Part shown: one piece after another, positions 1 to 7,399 of the stretch
Layout of the letters: each line of letters begins with the position of its first letter
Position numbering within the stretch: position 1 is the first letter of the stretch
Origin: Hyphomicrobiaceae bacterium
Lineage (GTDB): Bacteria > Pseudomonadota > Alphaproteobacteria > Rhizobiales > Hyphomicrobiaceae
Length of the DNA stretch: 24,491 nucleotides
Direction of reading: 5' to 3'
Assembly (NCBI GenBank): GCA_025359005.1
Contig: JANYHP010000172.1
Span: 1 to 24,491, forward strand
Made by a program: the position numbers and the translations under genes
Notes under the pieces: generated by a model
The model's database searches: none
The model's input: only the letters and a program-made list of their open reading frames with translations
What the model was told of the DNA's origin: nothing

Positions 1-675
1 CCGGGGAGCAGCGGCGGGTTGCTAAACGCCATTGTCGGTAGCCTGATCATGACGGTGCTGGGCGTGCTGGTGGGCACGCCCATCGGCATCCTGGCCGGGA
101 CTTATCTGGCTGAATACGGGCGGCACGCGCGCATCAGCAGCGTCATCCGCTTCATCAACGACATTCTTCTGAGTGCGCCGTCGATCGTCATCGGCTTGTT
201 CGTCTACACGCTGGTTGTCGCGCCGATGGGGCATTTCTCAGCCTTTGCGGGTGTGATCGCGCTGGCCATCCTGGTGATCCCGGTCGTGATCCGAACGACG
301 GAGGACATGCTGCGGCTGGTGCCGGATCAACTGCGCGAAGCGGCCGCGTCGGTCGGCATGCCGCGTGCCACCATGATCCGCAACATCGCCTACAAGGCGG
401 CGCGGGCGGGCATCGTCACGGGCGTGCTGCTGGCGATTGCACGGGTGAGTGGTGAGACAGCTCCAATTCTGTTTACGGCTCTCAACAACCAGTTCTGGAG
501 CCTCAATCTCAATGCACCGATGGCCAGTCTGCCGGCGGTCATTTTCCAGTTCGCGCTTTCGCCCTATGCTGACTGGCAAAGCCTTGCGTGGACGGGTGCA
601 ATGCTGATCACTTTCGCGGTCCTACTGCTCAGCATCGCCGCGCGTGCCTATGGTTCGAAAGGACAATCGACATGA
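1..675 (+). CDS. pstA: Phosphate ABC transporter permease PstA (5' end cut by window)
   Basis: Inner-membrane permease of the high-affinity phosphate importer PstSCAB. The reading frame is open from base 1, so the start lies outside the window; a TTG at 19 is inside the gene and is not its start. About 224 C-terminal residues are visible. They hold several hydrophobic segments and the cytoplasmic EAA loop of ABC permeases (REAAASVGMPRATMIRN), which docks on the ATPase, followed by the PstA-typical SGETAPILFTA. The stop codon overlaps the pstB start (ATGA at 672-675), so the two genes are translationally coupled. pstS and pstC are expected upstream. Identification is confident from the family motifs and the pstB-phoU-phoB context. 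Confidence 0.95.
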   Translation, partial: PGSSGGLLNAIVGSLIMTVLGVLVGTPIGILAGTYLAEYGRHARISSVIRFINDILLSAPSIVIGLFVYTLVVAPMGHFSAFAGVIALAILVIPVVIRTTEDMLRLVPDQLREAAASVGMPRATMIRNIAYKAARAGIVTGVLLAIARVSGETAPILFTALNNQFWSLNLNAPMASLPAVIFQFALSPYADWQSLAWTGAMLITFAVLLLSIAARAYGSKGQST

Positions 676-1481
676 ATTCGATCAATCTGGCTCAAGTAGC
701 CGCGAGCGATATCGTCATCCCGGGGCTGGTCGAGCGCATCTCAGTGCGCAATCTTGATTTCTACTATGGGCAGTCCAAAGCGCTGAAATCAATCTCGCTG
801 CCGCTCTATGCCAATCGCGTGACGGCGTTCATCGGCCCGTCGGGGTGCGGCAAGTCCACGCTGCTGCGCGTGATGAACCGCATGTACGACCTCTATCCCG
901 GTCAGCGCGCCGAGGGTGAGGTTTTGCTGGATGGCCAGAACGTTCTGTCGCCGGCGATGGATCTCAACCTGCTGCGGGCGCGCGTCGGCATGGTGTTCCA
1001 GAAGCCGACGCCGTTTCCGATGTCGATCTACGACAATATCGCTTTCGGCATCGGACTGTATGAAAAGCTCTCCAAGTCGGAGATGGACGGCCGGGTGGAG
1101 CAGGCGTTGCGCCGGGCAGCGTTGTGGGACGAAGTGAAAGACAAGCTGCGGACCAGCGGGCAGGGCCTGTCCGGCGGACAACAGCAGCGGCTGTGCATTG
1201 CGCGCACGGTGGCCATCAAGCCTGAAGTGATTTTGCTGGATGAGCCGTGCTCGGCGCTTGATCCGATCTCGACGGCGCGGATCGAAGAACTGATCGAGGA
1301 GCTGAAAGCCGACTACACCATCGCTATCGTCACGCACAACATGCAGCAGGCCTCGCGCACGTCCGACAACACCGCCTTCATGTATCTGGGCGAGCTGATC
1401 GAGTTCGGTCCGACCGAACAGGTTTTCACGACGCCGCGCGAGAAGCGCACGCAGGACTACATCACCGGTCGGTTCGGCTGA
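672..1481 (+). CDS. pstB: Phosphate ABC transporter ATP-binding protein PstB
   Basis: Cytoplasmic ATPase that powers phosphate uptake through PstCA. The 269 residues match the usual PstB length. Visible motifs are Walker A GPSGCGKST (55-63), the Q-loop Gln110 in VFQKPTPFPMSI, the signature LSGGQQQR (166-173), Walker B ILLDEP (187-192) and the H-loop His222. The frame is open upstream to 588, but the ATG at 672 overlaps the pstA stop and gives the normal family N-terminus, so it is chosen. phoU follows after 52 bases, consistent with one pst-pho operon. In this family the transporter also takes part in phosphate signalling to PhoR through PhoU. Confidence 0.97.
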   Translation: MNSINLAQVAASDIVIPGLVERISVRNLDFYYGQSKALKSISLPLYANRVTAFIGPSGCGKSTLLRVMNRMYDLYPGQRAEGEVLLDGQNVLSPAMDLNLLRARVGMVFQKPTPFPMSIYDNIAFGIGLYEKLSKSEMDGRVEQALRRAALWDEVKDKLRTSGQGLSGGQQQRLCIARTVAIKPEVILLDEPCSALDPISTARIEELIEELKADYTIAIVTHNMQQASRTSDNTAFMYLGELIEFGPTEQVFTTPREKRTQDYITGRFG

Positions 1482-1533
1482 GACGGCGTCCGCCGCGCCG
1501 CAATCGCCGGGTCTTCAGACTTTCGGAGCTGTC

Positions 1534-2247
1534 ATGAACGATCATATCGTCAAATCTTTCGATCAGGATCTTGCGGAACTCGATCGGCTGGTGGCCGAGA
1601 TGGGCGGGCTTGCAGAGAACCTGCTGGCTGATGCCTTTTCAGCGCTGGAGCGTCGCGATCCAGGCCTCGCCGAGCGCGCCATTGCCAGCGACCGCACGAT
1701 TGATCTTTTGGAGCGGCAGATCCAGGAGCGCGCCATCGTCATGATTGCGCGCCGGCAGCCTCTGGCCAATGACCTGCGCCACGTGATGACGGTGTTGAAG
1801 ATCGCCAGCGACCTCGAGCGCATCGGCGATCTGGCGAAGAACATCGCCAAGCGTGCAATGGCGGTCTCCGGCGATAATCGCCCGCGGCAATTGATCAATG
1901 GGCTTGGGCATATGTGCGAACTCGCGCACCAGCAGCTCAAGGACGTGCTCGACGCGCTCGGCACCCGCGATATCGCCAAGGCGCTGGCGGTCTGGCACGG
2001 TGACCAACGCCTCGACGACCTTTACAATTCGGTGTTCCGCGAGCTGCTCACGTACATGATGGAAGATCCCCGCAACATCGGCCTGTGCACGCACTTGCTG
2101 TTCGGCGCCAAGAACATCGAGCGCATCGGCGATCACACCACCAACATTGCCGAGAACGTGCACTATCTCGTCACCGGGACCATGCTCACCGACGACCGGC
2201 CAAAGGGCGAAGAGGCGGCACCGGTTCTCTTCGGAGCCGCGAACTGA
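1534..2247 (+). CDS. phoU: Phosphate signalling protein PhoU
   Basis: PhoU is a cytoplasmic helical protein that links the phosphate-import state of PstSCAB to the sensor kinase PhoR and represses the Pho regulon when phosphate is plentiful. The 237 residues fit the family and show its two repeated three-helix units. Each carries a metal-binding E/DxxxD-type signature: DLERIGDLAKNIAKRA near residue 90, and NIERIGDHTTNIAENV near residue 195. The ATG at 1534 has a GGAG about five bases upstream. The stop is two bases before the phoB start, so phoU and phoB are almost certainly co-transcribed and coupled. Confidence 0.97.
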   Translation: MNDHIVKSFDQDLAELDRLVAEMGGLAENLLADAFSALERRDPGLAERAIASDRTIDLLERQIQERAIVMIARRQPLANDLRHVMTVLKIASDLERIGDLAKNIAKRAMAVSGDNRPRQLINGLGHMCELAHQQLKDVLDALGTRDIAKALAVWHGDQRLDDLYNSVFRELLTYMMEDPRNIGLCTHLLFGAKNIERIGDHTTNIAENVHYLVTGTMLTDDRPKGEEAAPVLFGAAN

Positions 2248-2249
2248 CG

Positions 2250-2939
2250 ATGGCAGCACGCATTCTGTTGATCGAGGACGACAACGCCATCCTCGCCCTG
2301 CTCGACTACAATCTCGGCGCCGCGGGGTACGAGACGAGCACCGCCACGTCAGCGGAGGAAGGGGAATTGCTGCTGGCAGAGCAATCGTTCGATCTGCTTC
2401 TGCTCGACTGGATGTTGCCGGAAATGTCGGGCATCGAGTTCTGCAAGCGGATACGGCGCAGCGACAAGACGCCGGCGCTGCCCATTCTGATGTTGACGGC
2501 GCGCGGCGAAGAGGCGGACAAGGTGCGCGGTCTCGCCACCGGCGCCGACGACTACGTGGTGAAACCCTTCTCGGTCCCTGAATTGCTGGCGCGGATCGGC
2601 GCGCTGCTGCGCCGCTCGGCGCCGGAGCGGGTTGCCGATGTGCTGGCGCACGGCGATATCTCGCTCGACCGGCAGGCGCATCGTGTGATGCGGGGGCCGC
2701 GCCCGGTCAGCGTTGGTCCGACGGAGTATCGTTTGCTGGAAGTCATGCTGGAGAGTGCTGGTCGCGTGCTGAGCCGTGGCCAACTGATCGATCGCGTCTG
2801 GGGAAACACGGCCGAGATCGACGAACGCACAGTGGACGTCCATATCGGCCGCCTCCGCAAGGCGTTGACGCACGGCCCCGAGGCCGATCCCATCCGCACC
2901 GTGCGCGGCGCCGGCTATACGCTCGACACCGCGCATTGA
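2250..2939 (+). CDS. phoB: Phosphate regulon response regulator PhoB
   Basis: OmpR/PhoB-class transcription factor, 229 residues, the usual PhoB length. The receiver domain (about 1-120) has the acidic pair Asp10/Asp11, the phosphoacceptor Asp53 in LLLLDWMLPEMSG, Thr83 and Lys105 (KPF). The winged-helix DNA-binding domain (about 130-226) contains the family block ERTVDVHIGRLRKAL and ends in RTVRGAGYTLD. The frame is open upstream to 2085, but the ATG at 2250 directly follows the phoU stop and gives the canonical N-terminus. Its likely kinase is the PhoR-like protein at 4802-6193, which is on the opposite strand and not in this operon. Confidence 0.97.
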   Translation: MAARILLIEDDNAILALLDYNLGAAGYETSTATSAEEGELLLAEQSFDLLLLDWMLPEMSGIEFCKRIRRSDKTPALPILMLTARGEEADKVRGLATGADDYVVKPFSVPELLARIGALLRRSAPERVADVLAHGDISLDRQAHRVMRGPRPVSVGPTEYRLLEVMLESAGRVLSRGQLIDRVWGNTAEIDERTVDVHIGRLRKALTHGPEADPIRTVRGAGYTLDTAH

Positions 2940-2951
2940 GCGGCGCCGTCA

Positions 2952-3308
2952 TTACCACCAGCGGCGATACCAGGGGGTGTTGTAGGCCGTTTCGCCATTG
3001 TGCTTGAGCCGCGTGATGTCGGTGCTGGCGCGTTCGACTTCGGCATTGAGGCGGGCGCGCTCGGCAGGGCTCACGTACCCGTCGGCTTTGGCGATACGTT
3101 CGTCGCGGGCGATCTGGCGCTGCTCTCGCATGAGGACATTGTATTCGCGCGGGGAGAGTTGGCCGGAGCGACGCCCGTCCTCGATGCGCTGCATTTCGCG
3201 GACGCGTTTGGCGTCGATGTCGGCGGTGGAATTCCAGCCGTTGTCGGCAGCGTGGGCACTGGTCGCGGCGGCAATAACCAGCGCGGTGGCGAGGGCGAAG
3301 CGGTTCAT
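2952..3308 (-). CDS. Small secreted protein of unknown function
   Basis: 118 residues. A clear Sec signal peptide (hydrophobic run 5-17) has a likely cleavage after Ala-His-Ala at residue 20. The mature part is charged and probably helical, with many Arg, Glu and Gln (REMQRIEDGRRSGQLSPRE), and ends in an aromatic tail PWYRRWW. It looks like the short periplasmic proteins of unknown function common in Bradyrhizobium and its relatives, although I cannot name a family. The start has an AAGGAAA ribosome site just upstream. It converges with phoB, with 12 bases between the two stops. It is too short for an enzyme; a structural or stress role is possible but not shown. Confidence 0.8.
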   Translation of the reverse strand: MNRFALATALVIAAATSAHAADNGWNSTADIDAKRVREMQRIEDGRRSGQLSPREYNVLMREQRQIARDERIAKADGYVSPAERARLNAEVERASTDITRLKHNGETAYNTPWYRRWW

Positions 3309-3514
3309 CGGTCGTTTCCTTTCGGGTTTGGCCCCGTCTTATTTGAACACACTACGTGTTGCTGTCTGACCGGCGGCTGAAGTGCCCGTTCATCCGCGGT
3401 TTACCGGTGCGCCCGCATGTGCCAATCCCACCTCTGAACTGGTGCATGGCCGCTTGTGCAGGTGTGGCCGATATTGCTAGGCCAGCGCGGTCGACCTATT
3501 GGATGGGGCCCGCC

Positions 3515-4138
3515 ATGACCACCGAACTGCTCACCGGTCTGCTCGTTTTTACGTTCGTGTCGTCGATTACGCCGGGGCCGAACAATGTGATGCTGCTGGC
3601 GTCGGGTGTGAACTTCGGGTTCTGGCGTACGCTGCCGCACATGGCCGGCATCACCATCGGGTTCGGCGTCATGGTGCTGCTGGCGGGGCTTGGGGCGGGG
3701 CACGTCTTCGGCCGGTGGCCGCAGCTCTACGGCATCCTCAAGATTGTCAGCATCGTCTACATGCTGTGGCTGGCGTGGCAGATCGCGACAGCGGGAACGG
3801 TGGTGACGGACGGTCGGTCAACGGCACTGAACGCTGTCGCGCGTCCCATGACTTTTCTCGAGGCAGCGCTGTTCCAGTGGGTCAATCCCAAGGGCTGGAC
3901 CATGTGCCTTGGCGCAATTTCGGCATACACGCTGCCTGACCGCTATATTCCCAGCATGCTGCTGGTGGTCGCGGCGTTCGTGGGGTGGAGCCCACTGAGC
4001 GTCTCGCTATGGACGATCTTCGGCGTGCGCTTGCGCGGGCTGCTGTCGGACCCGCGCCGCGTCGGTATATTCAATGGCGTGATGGCGCTGTCGCTTGTCG
4101 CGTCGCTGTGGCCGGTGCTTTCGGAGTATTGGCGGTGA
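3515..4138 (+). CDS. LysE/RhtB family amino-acid exporter
   Basis: Inner-membrane exporter of the LysE/RhtB superfamily, which expels amino acids or related small metabolites. The 207 residues match the usual length of about 205. The diagnostic motif SSITPGPNN lies at residues 17-25, followed by several hydrophobic segments (about 40-60, 65-85, 110-135, 145-165, 180-200) and the conserved QWVNPKGW. The frame is open back to 3356, but the ATG at 3515 preceded by GGGG gives a normal family N-terminus; an in-frame ATG at 3503 is the alternative. It stands alone and converges with the PilZ gene. The substrate cannot be told from sequence. Confidence 0.88.
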   Translation: MTTELLTGLLVFTFVSSITPGPNNVMLLASGVNFGFWRTLPHMAGITIGFGVMVLLAGLGAGHVFGRWPQLYGILKIVSIVYMLWLAWQIATAGTVVTDGRSTALNAVARPMTFLEAALFQWVNPKGWTMCLGAISAYTLPDRYIPSMLLVVAAFVGWSPLSVSLWTIFGVRLRGLLSDPRRVGIFNGVMALSLVASLWPVLSEYWR

Positions 4139-4147
4139 TCGTCATGC

Positions 4148-4183
4148 GGATCAACGCAGCAATATGGGGATCAGCGCAGCAAT
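4148..4183. repeat. Imperfect direct repeat, 16 bp x2, at the lysE/pilZ convergence
   Basis: GGATCAACGCAGCAAT (4148-4163) recurs as GGATCAGCGCAGCAAT (4168-4183), 15 of 16 bases identical, with a 20-base period. A third GGATCA lies at 4191. The second copy covers the last codons and stop of the PilZ gene and the first lies between the genes, so it looks like a small tandem duplication at the 3' end of that gene. No U-rich terminator is seen in this gap. Confidence 0.7.
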
Positions 4184-4635
4184 CCTTTGCGGATCAATTC
4201 GGGCGTGAGGCTTGGTCGCTTGAAGACAGTGTCGTCGATCGGGGCAGTGTGCACGGGGCGTGCTGGCGACTGATGGCTGAGTGCATAAAGCTGCAGCCCT
4301 GCCCCGATATCGGCAAAAGTCACGCCGACACCGTGGCGGCCGCGATGGCGCAATTCGCAGGCCACGACAATGCCCTGCTCGTCGACGGCGAGTGAAAATT
4401 TGGCAGGCAGCCATTCCGGAACTGGGAGTTCCAGCAGCGCGCCGCCTTCAGACACGTTGCGGACCTTGCAGGCAATGCGGCGCTGCCCGGGGGTGACGAT
4501 CCAGGCGTGCCAAAGGGTGGTGCGACGGCCGAACTGACGGCGCTCAACGGGCGCGCGGAAGGCGCCTGGCGATGGCCTGACGCTCGACGCAGGATTGATT
4601 GCGTGACGCTCTGATGCGGTTGGGTGCATGGGCAT
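4171..4635 (-). CDS. PilZ-domain protein, predicted c-di-GMP receptor
   Basis: 154 residues with a single PilZ domain at about 31-115. The c-di-GMP binding elements are present: the RxxxR motif in RRQFGRR (32-38) and the N-x-S-x-x-G motif as NVSEGG (60-65), so ligand binding is predicted to be intact. The N-terminal 30 residues and C-terminal 35 residues are low complexity and probably disordered. The frame extends to 4683, but the ATG at 4635 has a GAGAGG ribosome site eight bases upstream and is preferred. It lies 166 bases downstream of the PhoR-like gene on the same strand, with an operator-like palindrome between them. The process it controls is unknown. Confidence 0.85.
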   Translation of the reverse strand: MPMHPTASERHAINPASSVRPSPGAFRAPVERRQFGRRTTLWHAWIVTPGQRRIACKVRNVSEGGALLELPVPEWLPAKFSLAVDEQGIVVACELRHRGRHGVGVTFADIGAGLQLYALSHQSPARPVHTAPIDDTVFKRPSLTPELIRKGLLR

Positions 4636-4750
4636 TGCAGCGGCCCTCTCGACAAATATATCCGTAACGGCCCCCCATCCCATGGCCGCGCGATTTGACG
4701 TCTCCTACGCTGAGGGTAGGCCGCAATTGTTAAGAAGGATTTTCAATTCG

Positions 4751-4765
4751 GCACAATATTTGTGC
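4751..4765. promoter_or_regulatory. 15-bp palindrome upstream of the PilZ gene
   Basis: Perfect dyad: GCACAA (4751-4756), centre TAT, TTGTGC (4760-4765). It lies in the AT-richer gap between the phoR stop and the pilZ start, about 115 bases upstream of the pilZ ATG. The size and symmetry suit a site for a dimeric repressor or activator. No T-run follows on the minus strand, so it is not an intrinsic terminator. The bound protein is unknown. Confidence 0.4.
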
Positions 4766-4801
4766 GCGATTGGATTGATTCGCCGCTGTGCCGAAACGCG
4801 G

Positions 4802-6193
4802 TCAGGGGCGAGCGGCAGGCAACAAGACGGTGAAGGTGGAGCCGACGCCGGGCGTTGAGGTGACGCGCAGGTCGCCACGATGCCGGTTGACGATGTGCTT
4901 GACGATGGCGAGGCCGAGGCCGGTGCCGCCACGTTCGCGACTTTCCTTGGCGCTGACCCGGTAGAAGCGCTCGGTGAGGCGCGGCAAATGTTCGGCGGCG
5001 ATGCCGATGCCGTCGTCCGTGACGGTGATGGCGAACCGATCACCGAGGGCCGCGAGCGCGACCTGGATCTTGCCACCGGCGCGGCCGTATTTGATGGCGT
5101 TCTGCACCAGGTTCTGGATGATCTGTGCCAACTCGTCGGCGTCGCCGACGACGGGGGCGGGCGCGACGGCGATATCGGTCTCGATAGTAATATGGCCCGT
5201 CGCCGCGAGTGGCCGCATGGCGGCGATCACCTCGTTGAGTATGGGGGCAAGGTCGATCGTCGCGGTCGGGGCCACGTGCTCGCGCATCTCGATGCGGCTC
5301 AGCGACAGCAGATCGTCGATGAGGCGGGACATGCGGGAGGCCTGTTCCTGCATGATGGCGAGGAAGCGGTCGCGGGCGCTCGGATCGTCGCGAGCGGCGC
5401 CCTGGAGCGTTTCGACGAAGCCTTTCAGGGAAGCCAAGGGCGTGCGCAGTTCATGGCTGGCGTTGGCGACGAAATCAGCGCGCATACGGGAGAGCTGGTC
5501 CTGCTCGGTCATGTCACGAAGGATGACGATGACGGCGGGGGCGCTCATGTCGTCGCTCGCGCGCAATGGGATGATGCGGATGTCGAGCGTGCGTTCCAAT
5601 GGCGGCGGCAGGCGGACGTCAAGCGCCAACGGCTCGCTGGTGGCCAAGGCGGTGTCGACGCCGCGGAGCAGCTCGGGGACGCGAGAGATCTGCGCGAGGC
5701 GGCGGCCGACGGCGATGGGATAGAGCGCGTGCGATGGCCTGTTGGCCGCAAAGACGAGGCCGGTACGATCGAGGATGAGGGCTGCGTCGGGTAGTCCGGC
5801 GATGACGGTTGAAAGCAGGCGCTCGACGCTGTCGGCGGTCTCGGGAGCGGCCGTGGCGGCGGTTGGTGCCGTGTGCGGAACTACTGGTTCGAGAGCGGCT
5901 GCCGGTTGATTGACGGACTGTCTATCCGTTCGGCTGAACTGCGTTGCCATGCCGATGACGGCCAGGAGCGTGGCCAGGCCCCAAGTCCAACGCAGGGCGC
6001 CGAAGGCTATGAGTGCAGCAACGAGGATCGCTGCGCTGGCGACCACATCACGAAGCGATAAAGTGACATGGGCTCGAGACTGCTTGGCAAGGGCCGTCAA
6101 CGCGTCGTCGATGGAGCGGCGCCGAGGCCCGGGGTTCGGTCCGCTGATCATCGATCGATGCCCCGCGTGGCGGGGCATCGGATGAATGGCCAC
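4802..6193 (-). CDS. phoR: PhoR-type sensor histidine kinase
   Basis: Membrane histidine kinase, up to 463 residues. Two hydrophobic stretches at about 50-84 form a short membrane anchor with no real periplasmic sensor domain, as in PhoR. A PAS-like region follows (about 120-230). The HisKA box SHELRTPLASLKGF carries the phospho-accepting His247. The HATPase domain shows the N box (NLVQNAIKYG), DDGIGI and GGTGLGLAIV, matching PhoR-family kinases. It is the probable partner of PhoB at 2250, although it is outside the pst-pho operon. The start is uncertain: GTG 6193, ATG 6178 or ATG 6151. A perfect hairpin (6156-6180) lies between the first and last of these. cobS ends 25 bases upstream of the GTG. 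Confidence 0.88.
   Translation of the reverse strand: MAIHPMPRHAGHRSMISGPNPGPRRRSIDDALTALAKQSRAHVTLSLRDVVASAAILVAALIAFGALRWTWGLATLLAVIGMATQFSRTDRQSVNQPAAALEPVVPHTAPTAATAAPETADSVERLLSTVIAGLPDAALILDRTGLVFAANRPSHALYPIAVGRRLAQISRVPELLRGVDTALATSEPLALDVRLPPPLERTLDIRIIPLRASDDMSAPAVIVILRDMTEQDQLSRMRADFVANASHELRTPLASLKGFVETLQGAARDDPSARDRFLAIMQEQASRMSRLIDDLLSLSRIEMREHVAPTATIDLAPILNEVIAAMRPLAATGHITIETDIAVAPAPVVGDADELAQIIQNLVQNAIKYGRAGGKIQVALAALGDRFAITVTDDGIGIAAEHLPRLTERFYRVSAKESRERGGTGLGLAIVKHIVNRHRGDLRVTSTPGVGSTFTVLLPAARP
6156..6180. repeat. Perfect 11-bp inverted repeat at the phoR start
   Basis: Arms CGATGCCCCGC (6156-6166) and GCGGGGCATCG (6170-6180) with a three-base GTG loop. The stem lies 38 bases past the cobS stop and between the alternative phoR starts. 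On the minus strand no T-run follows, so it is at best a poor intrinsic terminator. It could be a processing or attenuation structure, or a hairpin covering the ribosome site if ATG 6151 is the true phoR start. Confidence 0.65.
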
Positions 6194-6218
6194 GGACGGG
6201 TTCTTGCCCGCTGCACGC

Positions 6219-7247
6219 TCAGCTCAGAGCGACGTTGGCGGCGCTTTCTGGCAACTCCTCGCCAAAGCAGCGCTGGTAGAACTCGGCGACCAGCGGGCGC
6301 TCCAGCTCGTCGCACTTGTTGAGGAACGTGAGCCGGAAGGCGAAACCGATGTTGCCGAAGATCTCGGCATTTTCGGCCCAGGTCATGACCGTGCGCGGAC
6401 TCATGACGGTGGACAGGTCGCCGTTGATGAAGGCCTGTCGGGTCAGGTCGGCCACGCGGACCATGTTGGAGACCTGCTTCTTCTTGGCGTCCGTCTTGGC
6501 GAAGGCCTTGACCTTGGCCAGAACGATGCGCGCCTCGTCGTCATGGGGCAGATAGTTGAGGGTCGAGACGATCGACCAGCGGTCCATCTGGCCCTGATTG
6601 ATCTGCTGCGTACCGTGATAGAGGCCGCTGGTGTCGCCGAGACCGATGGTATTGGTGGTGGAGAACAGGCGGAATGCCGGGTGGGGCCGGATCACCTTGC
6701 TTTGATCGAGCAGGGTCAACTTGCCGGAGACCTCGAGCACGCGCTGGATGACGAACATCACGTCGGGGCGGCCGGCGTCGTATTCGTCGAACACGAGGGC
6801 GACATTGTTCTGCAGCGCCCAGGGCAGGATGCCCTCGCGGAACTCGGTGACCTGCTTGCCGTCTTTCAGCACGATGGCGTCCTTGCCGACGAGATCGATG
6901 CGGCTGACGTGGCTGTCGAGGTTGACGCGGACGCAGGGCCAGTTGAGGCGGGCTGCGACCTGCTCGATGTGGGTCGATTTGCCGGTGCCGTGGTAGCCCT
7001 GGATCATGACGCGGCGGTTGTGCTTGAAACCGGCCAAAATCGCGAGGGTGACGTCACGGTTGAAAAGATAATCCGGATCGAAGTCGGGCACGTGATCGGT
7101 GCGCTCCCGATAGGCGGGAACTTCAAGATCACTTTCGATGCCGAAGGCCTTGCGGACTGACAGCGTCGTGTCGGGGAGACCAGGGGTGCCGGCCGGTTGG
7201 GCCGCGGAGGGTGCAGGCGCGCGCATGGATGGTCTCGAAGTCCTCAT
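6219..7247 (-). CDS. cobS: Cobaltochelatase subunit CobS (AAA+)
   Basis: CobS is the AAA+ ATPase subunit of the aerobic CobNST cobaltochelatase, which inserts cobalt into hydrogenobyrinic acid a,c-diamide in B12 synthesis. Of 342 residues, about 330 match the usual family length. Walker A is GYHGTGKST (84-92) and Walker B is VALVFDEYD (149-157), followed by the AAA+ elements FRLFSTTNTIG and QMDRW. The first ATG (7247) has no good ribosome site; ATG 7226 is the alternative. In related genomes cobS sits beside a J-domain gene and is followed by cobT. The first is true here, but cobT is absent and phoR follows instead. Confidence 0.93.
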   Translation of the reverse strand: MRTSRPSMRAPAPSAAQPAGTPGLPDTTLSVRKAFGIESDLEVPAYRERTDHVPDFDPDYLFNRDVTLAILAGFKHNRRVMIQGYHGTGKSTHIEQVAARLNWPCVRVNLDSHVSRIDLVGKDAIVLKDGKQVTEFREGILPWALQNNVALVFDEYDAGRPDVMFVIQRVLEVSGKLTLLDQSKVIRPHPAFRLFSTTNTIGLGDTSGLYHGTQQINQGQMDRWSIVSTLNYLPHDDEARIVLAKVKAFAKTDAKKKQVSNMVRVADLTRQAFINGDLSTVMSPRTVMTWAENAEIFGNIGFAFRLTFLNKCDELERPLVAEFYQRCFGEELPESAANVALS

Positions 7248-7298
7248 CAGGGGCCGCCGCGTGTTGTTGCACGGGGCGCGCCGATGCCTCTCAAGTCA

Positions 7299-7313
7299 GC
7301 TCACGGCGTGAGC
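7299..7313. promoter_or_regulatory. 15-bp dyad upstream of cobS
   Basis: GCTCACG (7299-7305), one centre base, CGTGAGC (7307-7313). It lies 52 bases upstream of the cobS start, in the 152-base gap to the J-domain gene, where a promoter-proximal operator would be expected. It is symmetrical, but I recognise no regulator for it. I see no B12-box, so it is not part of a cobalamin riboswitch. Confidence 0.35.
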
Positions 7314-7347
7314 CAGCAACGGTTCCGGGAGATGCTGGTCGGCCTGC

Positions 7348-7365
7348 GATGGCGAGAGCGCCATC
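7348..7365. repeat. Stem-loop between the J-domain gene and cobS
   Basis: Arms GATGGCG (7348-7354) and CGCCATC (7359-7365) with a four-base AGAG loop. It lies 35-52 bases past the J-domain stop on the minus strand. There is no T-run on either side, so termination, if any, would be weak or need other factors. Confidence 0.4.
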
Positions 7366-7399
7366 CGGCCGCAAAATAGCCCCAGGGGCGCGAAACACG

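Noticed and set aside
1529..1546. CTGTCAT element resembling half a Pho box before phoU
   Set aside because: The second half-site does not match and the element overlaps the phoU start codon, so it is probably chance.
4880..5794. 304-codon plus-strand frame opposite phoR
   Set aside because: Antisense shadow of the kinase, acidic low-complexity translation, no domain.
6186..7160. 324-codon plus-strand frame opposite cobS
   Set aside because: Antisense shadow; CobS on the minus strand has intact Walker motifs and full family length.
7248..7399. Cobalamin riboswitch before cobS
   Set aside because: The gap is too short and I see no B12-box sequence.
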